A stretch of 34,108 bases of DNA from Anaerolineaceae bacterium (GTDB taxonomy: Bacteria; Chloroflexota; Anaerolineae; Anaerolineales; Villigracilaceae): the NCBI GenBank assembly GCA_009885445.1, contig VFKQ01000264.1, forward strand, positions 1 to 34,108, written 5' to 3'. A program made the position numbers and the translations under genes. Positions 9,179 to 17,140 of this stretch are shown one piece after another. How positions within the stretch are numbered: position 1 is the stretch's first letter; every line of letters begins with the position of its first letter. The notes below the pieces were generated by a model, which ran no database searches, was not told where the DNA came from, and was given only the letters and a program-made list of their open reading frames with translations.

Positions 9179-10788
9179 TGAATAACGGACGCAACTACAA
9201 CTACTCCTACCTCACACTGGCGCTGGCTGGAGTGGCGCTGATCGTCACCCTGCTGGCATGGTTCGCCAAACTTGCAATCGGCAATGGGTTCTTGCTCTCG
9301 TTCAACCCCGACACCGTGGACTTGACCCTGCAAATCAGCGGCATGATCACCGTAATCAGCGCCGCCGCATATGCTTTCATGGAACCAGACGCGGTGCGCG
9401 ATTTTATGGGCACGCGGCAGGCGCGTTATGGCGCTAATCTGACGGTGATGACGTTGGCCTTCGTGGGTATTATCATCTTTGCCAACAGCATCGTTTACTC
9501 AGCCGATAATCCGCTCAAGTTGGATCTGACCGAGAGCAAAGAAAACACGCTTAGCCCCGAATTGACTCGCGCACTGGATACCCTGCCCGCCAAACTCACG
9601 GCCACAGCCTTCTTTTCTTCGCAGGCCTCTGATATAGAGGCGCGTAAACTCTTACAAAGCATGAAAGCCAGCGCCGGCGGAAAATTTGACTATAGCTTTG
9701 TCAACCCAGATGCAAACCCTGTGGCGGCCAAAGCCGCCGGAGTGACGGGCGATGGCAAAATTGCCCTCGAAATGAACGGCCGCACCGAAGTAGCGGACTA
9801 CGCCGACGAAGGCGAAATTTTGCTGGCCATAGTGCGCATCCTCAACCCTGAAAATCGCACGGTGTATTTCCTCATCGGTCACGGTGAAGCAGATATTGAG
9901 GGCAACGGCGACCGCACCATGACCCGCGCCAAAGAAACTCTTGAAAGCAAAAATTACACCGTTAAGACGCTCAACTTGCTGGCCGAAAATAAAATCCCCG
10001 CCGACGCAAAAGCCATCATCATCGCCGGCCCCACCAAGCCCGTCTCGGCCAACGAAGTCAGCTTGCTGGTGAACTATGCCCTGCACGGCGGGGCGTTGAT
10101 TGTCATGGAAGACCCGACGGCCATCAATGATTTCGGCGACGCCATTGATCCCTTGGCGAATTCCTTAAGTCAAATCTGGGGCTTGCGTCTGCGCAATGAC
10201 TTTGTAGTGGATACCGCCAATACCAGCAATGTCGGCGATGTAATTGGCACAAACATGGATTTCAACCACCCGATCACACGCACCATGAACCCCACTCTGC
10301 CGCCCATCATGCACCTGGCGCGCAGTATCGAGATTCTTCCGCGCGAGGGTGTCACCCAATCGGCGCTGGTGCAAACCAGCCTCGGTTATCGCTCGTGGGG
10401 CGAAACAGATTTTACACCGCTGAAAGACCCCAGCGCCGCCCTCGCCTTTGACGAGGGGACCGACGCCGCCGGCCCCGTTGTAGTGGCCGCCGCCATCGAA
10501 AACGCCAACGGCCTCGGCCGCGTAGTCGTCATCGGCAACTCCTTCTTCGCCGACGATCAAGGCTTTGACGTGTACGGCAACGGCGACTTTTTCGTCAACA
10601 GCGTAGACTGGGCCGTGGGCCAGGAAGACACCATTGGCCTGACCCCCAAGCCTCAGATTCCGCGCACGTTAAAGTTACCCTCCGCCAACGTGCTGTTGCT
10701 CATTCAAGCCGGTCTGCTGTGCTTAATTCCCGGCCTCATTCTTGGCTTGGGCGTCTATGCCTGGGCCGTGCGCCGCAAACGAGGCTAA
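9178..10788 (+). CDS. GldG-like ABC-type transport auxiliary protein
   Basis: LTESKENTLSPELTRALDTLPAKLTATAFFS, FLIGHGEADI, C-terminal TM; probable ATG at 9178 (alternative 9169). Confidence 0.85.
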   Translation: MNNGRNYNYSYLTLALAGVALIVTLLAWFAKLAIGNGFLLSFNPDTVDLTLQISGMITVISAAAYAFMEPDAVRDFMGTRQARYGANLTVMTLAFVGIIIFANSIVYSADNPLKLDLTESKENTLSPELTRALDTLPAKLTATAFFSSQASDIEARKLLQSMKASAGGKFDYSFVNPDANPVAAKAAGVTGDGKIALEMNGRTEVADYADEGEILLAIVRILNPENRTVYFLIGHGEADIEGNGDRTMTRAKETLESKNYTVKTLNLLAENKIPADAKAIIIAGPTKPVSANEVSLLVNYALHGGALIVMEDPTAINDFGDAIDPLANSLSQIWGLRLRNDFVVDTANTSNVGDVIGTNMDFNHPITRTMNPTLPPIMHLARSIEILPREGVTQSALVQTSLGYRSWGETDFTPLKDPSAALAFDEGTDAAGPVVVAAAIENANGLGRVVVIGNSFFADDQGFDVYGNGDFFVNSVDWAVGQEDTIGLTPKPQIPRTLKLPSANVLLLIQAGLLCLIPGLILGLGVYAWAVRRKRG

Positions 10789-11427
10789 ATGAACACACGC
10801 CCCACGTACATTCTGCTGATCATCTTCCTCGCCCTCGTGGGCTGGTCGCTGTGGCAAAAAAATAACGCAAGCAACATTCCTGAGTCCGAAGTTCCGACCC
10901 AGGCCGCCGCGCCCACATTGGAATACCTCTTCCCCGCCGATCAAGGCATCGTCACCAGCATGCTCATCGAAAACAGTGACGGGGGATCCGTAGCCCTCGA
11001 ACGCGTGGGCGCAAGCTGGAGGTTGACCATGCCCATTTTGGGCGACGCCGATACGGGCGCGGTCGAAGCGGCGGCCAGCCAGCTGACAGCCCTGCTGGTC
11101 GAGACGCGCATCCCGGGTCTGGACCCGGCCGAAGCGGGTTTAACGTCCCCGCGCTTTTCTCTCACTATCGGCTTCAGCGACGGAAGCTTCCGCATCGCCC
11201 TGATCGGCGACGAAACGCCAACCGGCGGCGCCTATTACGTGCGTAAAGATGATGGCGGCATCGTCGTCATTAGCGCCAGCACAATTGATTTTCTGACCAG
11301 CATGATTGATAACCTACCCCTGCCGCCTACCGCAATTCCCACAGCAACACCCACCTCGGCGCCCGTTACAGAAACTCTGCAACCCCCCGCCACCCTTGAA
11401 TCGGCAACCGCAACGAAAACGCCATAA
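10789..11427 (+). CDS. DUF4340 domain-containing protein
   Basis: Signal/TM N-terminus, NSDGGSVALERVGASWRLTMPI...DADTGAVEAAASQL; directly follows the GldG-like gene. Confidence 0.75.
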   Translation: MNTRPTYILLIIFLALVGWSLWQKNNASNIPESEVPTQAAAPTLEYLFPADQGIVTSMLIENSDGGSVALERVGASWRLTMPILGDADTGAVEAAASQLTALLVETRIPGLDPAEAGLTSPRFSLTIGFSDGSFRIALIGDETPTGGAYYVRKDDGGIVVISASTIDFLTSMIDNLPLPPTAIPTATPTSAPVTETLQPPATLESATATKTP

Positions 11428-11492
11428 AAGGGTCTTGTATTTCACAAGAAAAAAGCGTAATGTGTAATAGGCCTCTGCAATGAATTTCTTAC

Positions 11493-11542
11493 GCCACAGA
11501 GAGCACAGAGAAACACTCAAAAGACTCTGTGAACTCTGTGGC
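11493..11542. repeat. inverted repeat GCCACAGAGAGCACAGAG...CTCTGTGAACTCTGTGGC
   Basis: Near-perfect inverted arms; related to 7184-7269. Confidence 0.75.
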
Positions 11543-11582
11543 TGGGATTTGCCCCATCGCGCAAGAAGTCTAATAAAAAAAA

Positions 11583-11711
11583 TCTCTACCGTACAAATGT
11601 AAGTAATTCCCATCATTGCGAGGGCGCACTGGCCCGAAGCAATCTCATTGTAAATACTGGGATTGCTTCGTCGGGAGTACCCTCCTCGCAATAACAAATT
11701 TACAGTAGAGA
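11583..11711. mobile_element. MITE-like nested inverted repeat with ATTGCGAGG...CCTCGCAAT core
   Basis: Core 11615-11692 with inner GAAGCAATCTC/GGGATTGCTTC; outer arms TCTCTACCGTACAAATGT / ACAAATTTACAGTAGAGA are also inverted. Confidence 0.65.
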
Positions 11712-11735
11712 AATACAAAAAAACTGGATGTGTAA

Positions 11736-12947
11736 ATGGACATGGAAAAAATATTGATCGTTGACGAGGAAGAAGAATTTCCCGCGATCGCCCGACTCGT
11801 TGAGCTGGGTCGCCAGAAGTCTTATGTGACGCTGGACGACATTTTGCATTTCTTCCCCGAAGCCGAGCAGGATGTGGAGCAATTGGAGGAGGCCTTTTCG
11901 GCCTTGCTCAGCGCCGGCATCCCCTTCGTCGAAGACGCTGTCAGCGCCGAACCCACCGAAGACGAACTCGTGGCGGTGGAGGAAATTGAGGCCGAAGTTG
12001 AAGTTAACCCGGGCCTCGACGACTACCTGGCCAACATTGACACCGACGACACCATCGGCCTGTACCTCAAAGAGGTCAGCCGCGTACCCCTGCTGACCGC
12101 CCCTGAGGAAGTCACACTCGCCCAGCGCATTGAGCGCGGACGTAATTCCCGCGAAGAACTGGCTAAGGGCGCCGTCACCCCCAAGCGTCGCGGCGATTTG
12201 CGCGGCCAAATTGAAGACGGCTGGGCCGCGCGCGAACACCTCATCACGGCCAACTCACGTTTGGTGATTTCGGTGGCAAAGAAATACATGGGACGCGGTG
12301 TGCCCTTTTTGGATTTGATTCAGGAAGGCAACATCGGCCTGATTCGCGCCACCAAGAAATTTGACTATCGCCGCGGGCACAAGTTCTCCACCTACGCCAC
12401 CTGGTGGATTCGTCAGGCCGTCACGCGCGCCATCGCCGATCAGGGACGCACCATCCGCGTGCCCGTGCACATGGGCGACCAGATCAACAAACTCCTGCGC
12501 GTGCAACATCAGCTCACTCAGCGTCTGGGCCGCGAACCCTCGGTGGAAGAACTCGCTGAGGCGCTCGAGGTGCCACCGAAGAAAGTTGAAAATATGATTC
12601 AGGTGGCGCGCCGTCCGCTCTCGCTCGAGACGCCCACCGACGACGAGGAAGATTCTGTGCTCGGCGACTTCATCGAAGACGACGAGGCTCCCCCACCCGA
12701 CGAGACCGCCACTTACAACCTGCTCAAGGAACATCTTGGCGAAGTGCTCAACGGACTTCCGCCACGCGAGGTGCGCATCCTGCAATTACGCTACGGCCTG
12801 CTCGACGGACAAGCCTACACGCTGGAGGAAGTCGGTCGCAAGATGGGCGTGACGCGCGAACGCGTGCGCCAAATCGAAGCGCAGGCACTCAGTCGTCTAC
12901 GTCACCCGTCTATTCGGCGCAAGTTGCGCGATTATTTGGGCGAATAG
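11736..12947 (+). CDS. rpoD: RNA polymerase primary sigma factor (sigma-70 family)
   Basis: Regions 2-4: SRLVISVAKKYMGRGVPFLDLIQEGNIGLIRATKKFDYRRGHKFSTYATWWIRQAVTRAIADQGRTIRVPVHM and VTRERVRQIEAQALSRLRHP. Confidence 0.95.
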   Translation: MDMEKILIVDEEEEFPAIARLVELGRQKSYVTLDDILHFFPEAEQDVEQLEEAFSALLSAGIPFVEDAVSAEPTEDELVAVEEIEAEVEVNPGLDDYLANIDTDDTIGLYLKEVSRVPLLTAPEEVTLAQRIERGRNSREELAKGAVTPKRRGDLRGQIEDGWAAREHLITANSRLVISVAKKYMGRGVPFLDLIQEGNIGLIRATKKFDYRRGHKFSTYATWWIRQAVTRAIADQGRTIRVPVHMGDQINKLLRVQHQLTQRLGREPSVEELAEALEVPPKKVENMIQVARRPLSLETPTDDEEDSVLGDFIEDDEAPPPDETATYNLLKEHLGEVLNGLPPREVRILQLRYGLLDGQAYTLEEVGRKMGVTRERVRQIEAQALSRLRHPSIRRKLRDYLGE

Positions 12948-13043
12948 ACAACACGGCAACGACAGCCTTCTGGCGCGCCCGAATATTTTTACAATGCTTG
13001 TATGGTTTTCTGGACTCCACCACCCTCATTTTGCGCCGCTGAC

Positions 13044-13077
13044 AAAAACTCCCGACAGTAACCTGTCGGGAGTTTTT
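13044..13077. terminator. bidirectional intrinsic terminator between rpoD and the ctaAB-like gene
   Basis: AAAACTCCCGACAG-TAAC-CTGTCGGGAGTTTT; U-tract on both strands between convergent genes. Confidence 0.93.
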
Positions 13078-13100
13078 TAATTTTACGCAATTTCCAGCGC

Positions 13101-14420
13101 TCACACCATCGCGTCAATCATAAAAGCCACGAACAAAAACAATAGATACATGCTCGACCAGCGATACATTTGCCAGGCCACTTTATTGCCTTCGATTTTG
13201 AGCACGCGCCACGCGGCCCAGATCATCCACAAACCCAGCAGAATCGCCGAGACGAGGTAGATGACGCCCGAAAGTTGGAAGATGGGCAAAAGCAGGGTAA
13301 TCGCAAACAACTCCAACGTGTAGATCCAAATCTGACGGCGCGTCTCGGCCTCGCCGCGCACCACGGGGAGCATGGGCACGCCCGCGCGTGCGTAATCTTC
13401 CCGGCGGACAATCGCCAGCGCCCAGAAGTGCGGCGGCGTCCAAAAGAAGACGATGGCAAACAGCAACAGCGAGACAACGTCCACGCGGCCCGTGGCGGCG
13501 GCCCAGCCCACCATCGGCGGGATGGCCCCTGCCCCTCCGCCGATGACAATATTTTGCACAGTGAGAGTCTTCAGCCAGATGCTGTAAATCACCACGTAAT
13601 AAAAAATTCCAGCCAGTGAAAGCGCGGCGGCGGCGAAATTAACAAAACAAGCCAGCACAAAATAACTGAGCAAACATAACATCAGCGCGAAGGAAAGTCC
13701 TTCAGCGGGAAACATGCGTCCCGCCGCCAGCGGACGATTCTCGGTGCGTTGCATGTTCTTGTCTAAATTGCGATCAATGAATTGATTGAGCGCGCTCGAA
13801 CCACCGGCGGCCAGTGCACCCCCCGTCAGCGTGAAGAAGGCCAGGGGGAACGGCGGCCAGCCGCCCAGTCCGGCGAGAAGCGTGGTGATGGTTGTCGCCA
13901 AAAGCAGGAGCACGACGATCGGCTTGGTCAGCGTCAACAAGTCGCGGGCGCGGAGCCCGAATCCAACTGGCGCATAACTAATCGCTTGCGGAGCATCTGT
14001 CGCCGAAATATAAATTAGCGCGACCAGACCCGCCCACACCAAAACAGAAGTGACGCCGTGCAACACAACCAGATGCAACTGAAAGCCGCGCGCCAATTGC
14101 ACAGAGCCGATTAGCGCTTCGCCAAAATATGCAACACTGATGACTGTGACCAGCGGCAGAATGCGAATGTCGTGACGATAGTTTTTCCAGGCGCTGAAAA
14201 AAAATGCGGTCATCAACAGGCCCGCGCCAATCGCGCTCAACTGATGCGTCAGCGCAAGCCAGCCCGCAGAATTTTCTGGCGCACACAACGGCCACTGCGC
14301 GCAGGCCGATTCAATATTTTGAAGCGTGACCAACCTGCCCAAAATTGTAACTAGCAAAATTGCGCCAGCCACAATCAGGGTCAGCCGCGTAAACGCTGAG
14401 GCGAGTGAAAATTTTTTCAT
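13101..14420 (-). CDS. ctaB: fusion: half-length CtaA-like (heme A synthase type) domain + protoheme IX farnesyltransferase (CtaB)
   Basis: N-terminal ~145 aa with CAQWPLC, THQLSA, HLVVLHG (four TMs); C-terminal CtaB with NQFIDRNLDKNMQRTENRPLAAGR and WTPPHFWALAI. Confidence 0.88.
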   Translation of the reverse strand: MKKFSLASAFTRLTLIVAGAILLVTILGRLVTLQNIESACAQWPLCAPENSAGWLALTHQLSAIGAGLLMTAFFFSAWKNYRHDIRILPLVTVISVAYFGEALIGSVQLARGFQLHLVVLHGVTSVLVWAGLVALIYISATDAPQAISYAPVGFGLRARDLLTLTKPIVVLLLLATTITTLLAGLGGWPPFPLAFFTLTGGALAAGGSSALNQFIDRNLDKNMQRTENRPLAAGRMFPAEGLSFALMLCLLSYFVLACFVNFAAAALSLAGIFYYVVIYSIWLKTLTVQNIVIGGGAGAIPPMVGWAAATGRVDVVSLLLFAIVFFWTPPHFWALAIVRREDYARAGVPMLPVVRGEAETRRQIWIYTLELFAITLLLPIFQLSGVIYLVSAILLGLWMIWAAWRVLKIEGNKVAWQMYRWSSMYLLFLFVAFMIDAMV

Positions 14421-15169
14421 ACAAACTGCTTCCTTAAATAAAATGGATAACCGAGCAACATCATCACCGCAAAGCTAAACCATTGTATCGCGTAACCCAT
14501 GTGCGGCCCTTCGCTTAATTCGATCACCGGCTGAAATGGAATCGGCGGCTCATCGTTTGCGGGCGTTGGGTCGAGTTGCAAATACAGCGGCAAAATTTTA
14601 TACGGGATTTGCGCCGCGATGCGCTCGAAGTTTATGAAGTTCCAGAAATCGAGTCTGGATTGATTCGGACTCAGCGTCGGATCGGACAGCCCGCCAAAAG
14701 TGGACTCGCTCATCCCGAGCCGCATCCATCCCCGCGCTCGAAGCGGGCCGGCCACATCGTAGCGACTCCAGCCCGAGGGCGCGTCGTTGCCCTCAGCGGG
14801 GACCCAGCCACGGTCAACGAGAACCGCCCTCCCGTGCGGCAATCGAAGCGGGGTGATGAGGTGATAGCCAAATTCGTTATTGTGAACTTGGTTGCGAATC
14901 GCAAATTGATTCGCAAAGTCGTACATCCCCTCGGCGGAGGCGCGGCGATATTCCTGGGCGGCCACATCCGCATCTGCGCTGATATTTAAATCCAATTCGG
15001 GCAGGGCGCGCATTTCGAGAACGTGCGTGTTGAATTCATGCCGTCCAGCGAGACGATCCAATTGCCAGATGCCGAGGCGCACACACACCGCCGCGCCGAC
15101 GATGACCAGCGCCGTGGTGAGAATCCAGCGCCGCGAAAACATGCGCGGAATCGTGTTGAGCAGGCTCAT
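14417..15169 (-). CDS. SURF1 family cytochrome oxidase assembly protein
   Basis: LGIWQLDRLAGR, HLITPLRLPHGRAVLVDRGWVP, HMGYAIQWFSFAVMMLLGYPFYLRK. Confidence 0.92.
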   Translation of the reverse strand: MSLLNTIPRMFSRRWILTTALVIVGAAVCVRLGIWQLDRLAGRHEFNTHVLEMRALPELDLNISADADVAAQEYRRASAEGMYDFANQFAIRNQVHNNEFGYHLITPLRLPHGRAVLVDRGWVPAEGNDAPSGWSRYDVAGPLRARGWMRLGMSESTFGGLSDPTLSPNQSRLDFWNFINFERIAAQIPYKILPLYLQLDPTPANDEPPIPFQPVIELSEGPHMGYAIQWFSFAVMMLLGYPFYLRKQFV

Positions 15170-15660
15170 GTCTTTTTTTCTTTGGGTTGCAGAGGCGCGA
15201 TGAAACCATACAACGAAAATAAAATGATCATCGGCAGGGCAGAAAAAATTATGCCTTGCATGCGTGTGACGCCAGTGACAGCGGGGAGCACCGTGAGACC
15301 GAGGGAGTTATCGGCGCGAAACGAGCAGTTGTAAGAAAAGTTTTCCACCTTGTCGAGAGTCAGCGTGGCCGAGGAGCCAGCCGGAATAAAAAACGGGCCG
15401 AGCTGATGCGCGACGCTATCTTGGTTGTCTACAACGAGCATGTCGCCCAAAACAAAAGACAGGCTGGTCGGCATACTCATGTCTGCTTCGCCGTGCGCAA
15501 CACGCTCAGCAGTGCCGGGCGAAATAGTCAGGCGGACAATTTCTGGCGGACGATCTTGCGTGGTGCGCAATATCTCATACGAGATCTCGTTAATTAACAC
15601 TGCCATAACGAGGCCCGCCAAAGCAGAAAATAACAAACGCTTGAGAATAAGTTTACGCAT
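15166..15660 (-). CDS. membrane-anchored cupredoxin-like protein of unknown function
   Basis: N- and C-terminal TMs around VLGDMLVVDNQDSVAHQLGPFFIPAGSSATLTLDKVENFSYNCSF; between SCO and SURF1 genes. Confidence 0.6.
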   Translation of the reverse strand: MRKLILKRLLFSALAGLVMAVLINEISYEILRTTQDRPPEIVRLTISPGTAERVAHGEADMSMPTSLSFVLGDMLVVDNQDSVAHQLGPFFIPAGSSATLTLDKVENFSYNCSFRADNSLGLTVLPAVTGVTRMQGIIFSALPMIILFSLYGFIAPLQPKEKKT

Positions 15661-15663
15661 GAC

Positions 15664-16239
15664 TTATTGCTTCAACAGCAGACGCAAGTCTGCGGCCATG
15701 TCATCGGCGAACATGTCGGCTAAAAAGGTGAGCACAAAATTACCCGAGCGATCCAACACGTACATGCGATTGGCGTGCGTCTCACCACCGTCCATGACCG
15801 CCACTCCATAGTCTGACCAAACTTTGGCCAACTCTGCGGGCGTGCCGGTGAGGCCGAGAAAAGAGGTGTCGAAATGGCCGAGGAACTCCGCTAGTGAAGC
15901 GGCATCGTCGCGGGCCGGGTCGGTGCTGACGAACAAGACCTGCACGTCTGCGGACTGCTCGCCGAGGATGCCAAAGACCTGCTTCAACTGCCCCATCGCC
16001 AGCGGACATTCCTTGGGGCAATTGGTGTACCCAAAAAAGATGACCACCACTTTTCCGCGTACGTTTTCGAGCGCGAAGGGGTTTCCATTGTGATCAGTGA
16101 GATTAATCGGTTTCGGCGGCAACGGCGGAGAGATGACCGTACCGTGAAATGTTTCTTTTTTTGTTACGAAGAGCAGGCCAGCCATCAGCACAATCGCCCC
16201 GAAAATGGCCGCCAGCCTGAGAAGTTCCTTGCGTAGCAT
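15664..16239 (-). CDS. SCO1/SenC family copper chaperone
   Basis: VVIFFGYTNCPKECPLAMGQL (CxxxC), distal His in GETHANRMYVLDRSG; start MLRKELLRL at 16239. Confidence 0.9.
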   Translation of the reverse strand: MLRKELLRLAAIFGAIVLMAGLLFVTKKETFHGTVISPPLPPKPINLTDHNGNPFALENVRGKVVVIFFGYTNCPKECPLAMGQLKQVFGILGEQSADVQVLFVSTDPARDDAASLAEFLGHFDTSFLGLTGTPAELAKVWSDYGVAVMDGGETHANRMYVLDRSGNFVLTFLADMFADDMAADLRLLLKQ

Positions 16240-16258
16240 ACATGCCTCCAAAAAAATA

Positions 16259-16284
16259 CTGGGCGCTCTGTTCGAAGCGCCCAG
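16259..16284 (-). terminator. intrinsic-terminator-like hairpin between coxC and SCO
   Basis: Minus strand: CTGGGCGCT-TCGAACAG-AGCGCCCAG followed by TATTTTTTT and then GGAGGC-ATG of the SCO gene. Confidence 0.7.
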
Positions 16285-16314
16285 CAATTCTACTGCTTTT
16301 TTTGTCTTTCGACG

Positions 16315-17130
16315 TTACACCAGCTTGCCGATCAGGTAGAGCGCGGGGTAGAAGAAAATCCAGACCACGTCTACGAAGTGCCAGTAGATGGTGGCGGCTT
16401 CGACGCCCCAGTGCTTTTCAGCGCTGTAGTAGCCCTTGCCAGCCTTACTGCGCACCACCTGCAACAGCGCCAGACCGGTGAGCACGTGGAAGGCGTGCAT
16501 GCCTGTCATCATGAAGAAGATGGCGCCCATCGCTGTGCCGGAGGCAGTCAGTGGGACAAAGCCAGCATGCTCGCCAAACAGAATCAAGACGGGTTCGGCG
16601 ATGGCTGGGATGGTGTGCCATTCAATGACGACCACGCCAACAAAGAAGCCAAGCCCCAAAATCATCGTGATCAAAGACCAGTTCATAAAGCCTTTGGTGT
16701 CGCCATGCGCCATGAGAGTCTCGGCGCGATTCATCGAGAAAGACGAGATTAACAACACATTGGTGACGAACAGGCCGAAGAGCTGGGCCAGCTCGGGGCG
16801 GGTGAGGCCGAGCAAGTTGAATCGTGCTACACCCAAACCGAGGAAGACGAACGCGTCGGAGAGCAAAAACAGCCACAAGCCAAGGCGGTCGGTGCCGGTC
16901 TTGTAGGCGTAGCTCTCGTGACCAGCACCGTGGTCGTCGTCGTTGAGACTGCCGATGTGCATGTAGTAGTAGAGCACCAGCGCCGCCTTGACAATGGCCA
17001 CCACGATTAAGAGCGGGGTGTTATTAACAGCAACCGCAATGAAGTACTCCAAGAGAGTCAGCGCACCGAGGAAGACGAAGATGATTACGCCCTGCCCGAG
17101 CGCGGAGGATTTATCTTGTGTGTGATGCAT
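16315..17130 (-). CDS. cytochrome c oxidase subunit III with N-terminal subunit IV-like extension
   Basis: N-terminus FLGALTLLEYFIAV...IVKAALVLYYYMHI is subunit IV-like; C-terminal part is COX3 (HAFHVLTGLALL, EKHWGVEAATIYWHFVDVVWIFFYPALYL). Confidence 0.88.
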   Translation of the reverse strand: MHHTQDKSSALGQGVIIFVFLGALTLLEYFIAVAVNNTPLLIVVAIVKAALVLYYYMHIGSLNDDDHGAGHESYAYKTGTDRLGLWLFLLSDAFVFLGLGVARFNLLGLTRPELAQLFGLFVTNVLLISSFSMNRAETLMAHGDTKGFMNWSLITMILGLGFFVGVVVIEWHTIPAIAEPVLILFGEHAGFVPLTASGTAMGAIFFMMTGMHAFHVLTGLALLQVVRSKAGKGYYSAEKHWGVEAATIYWHFVDVVWIFFYPALYLIGKLV

Positions 17131-17140
17131 TGGGTGCTTC

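Noticed and set aside
13170-13619. 149-aa plus-strand ORF
   Set aside because: Antisense to the CtaB part of the fusion gene.
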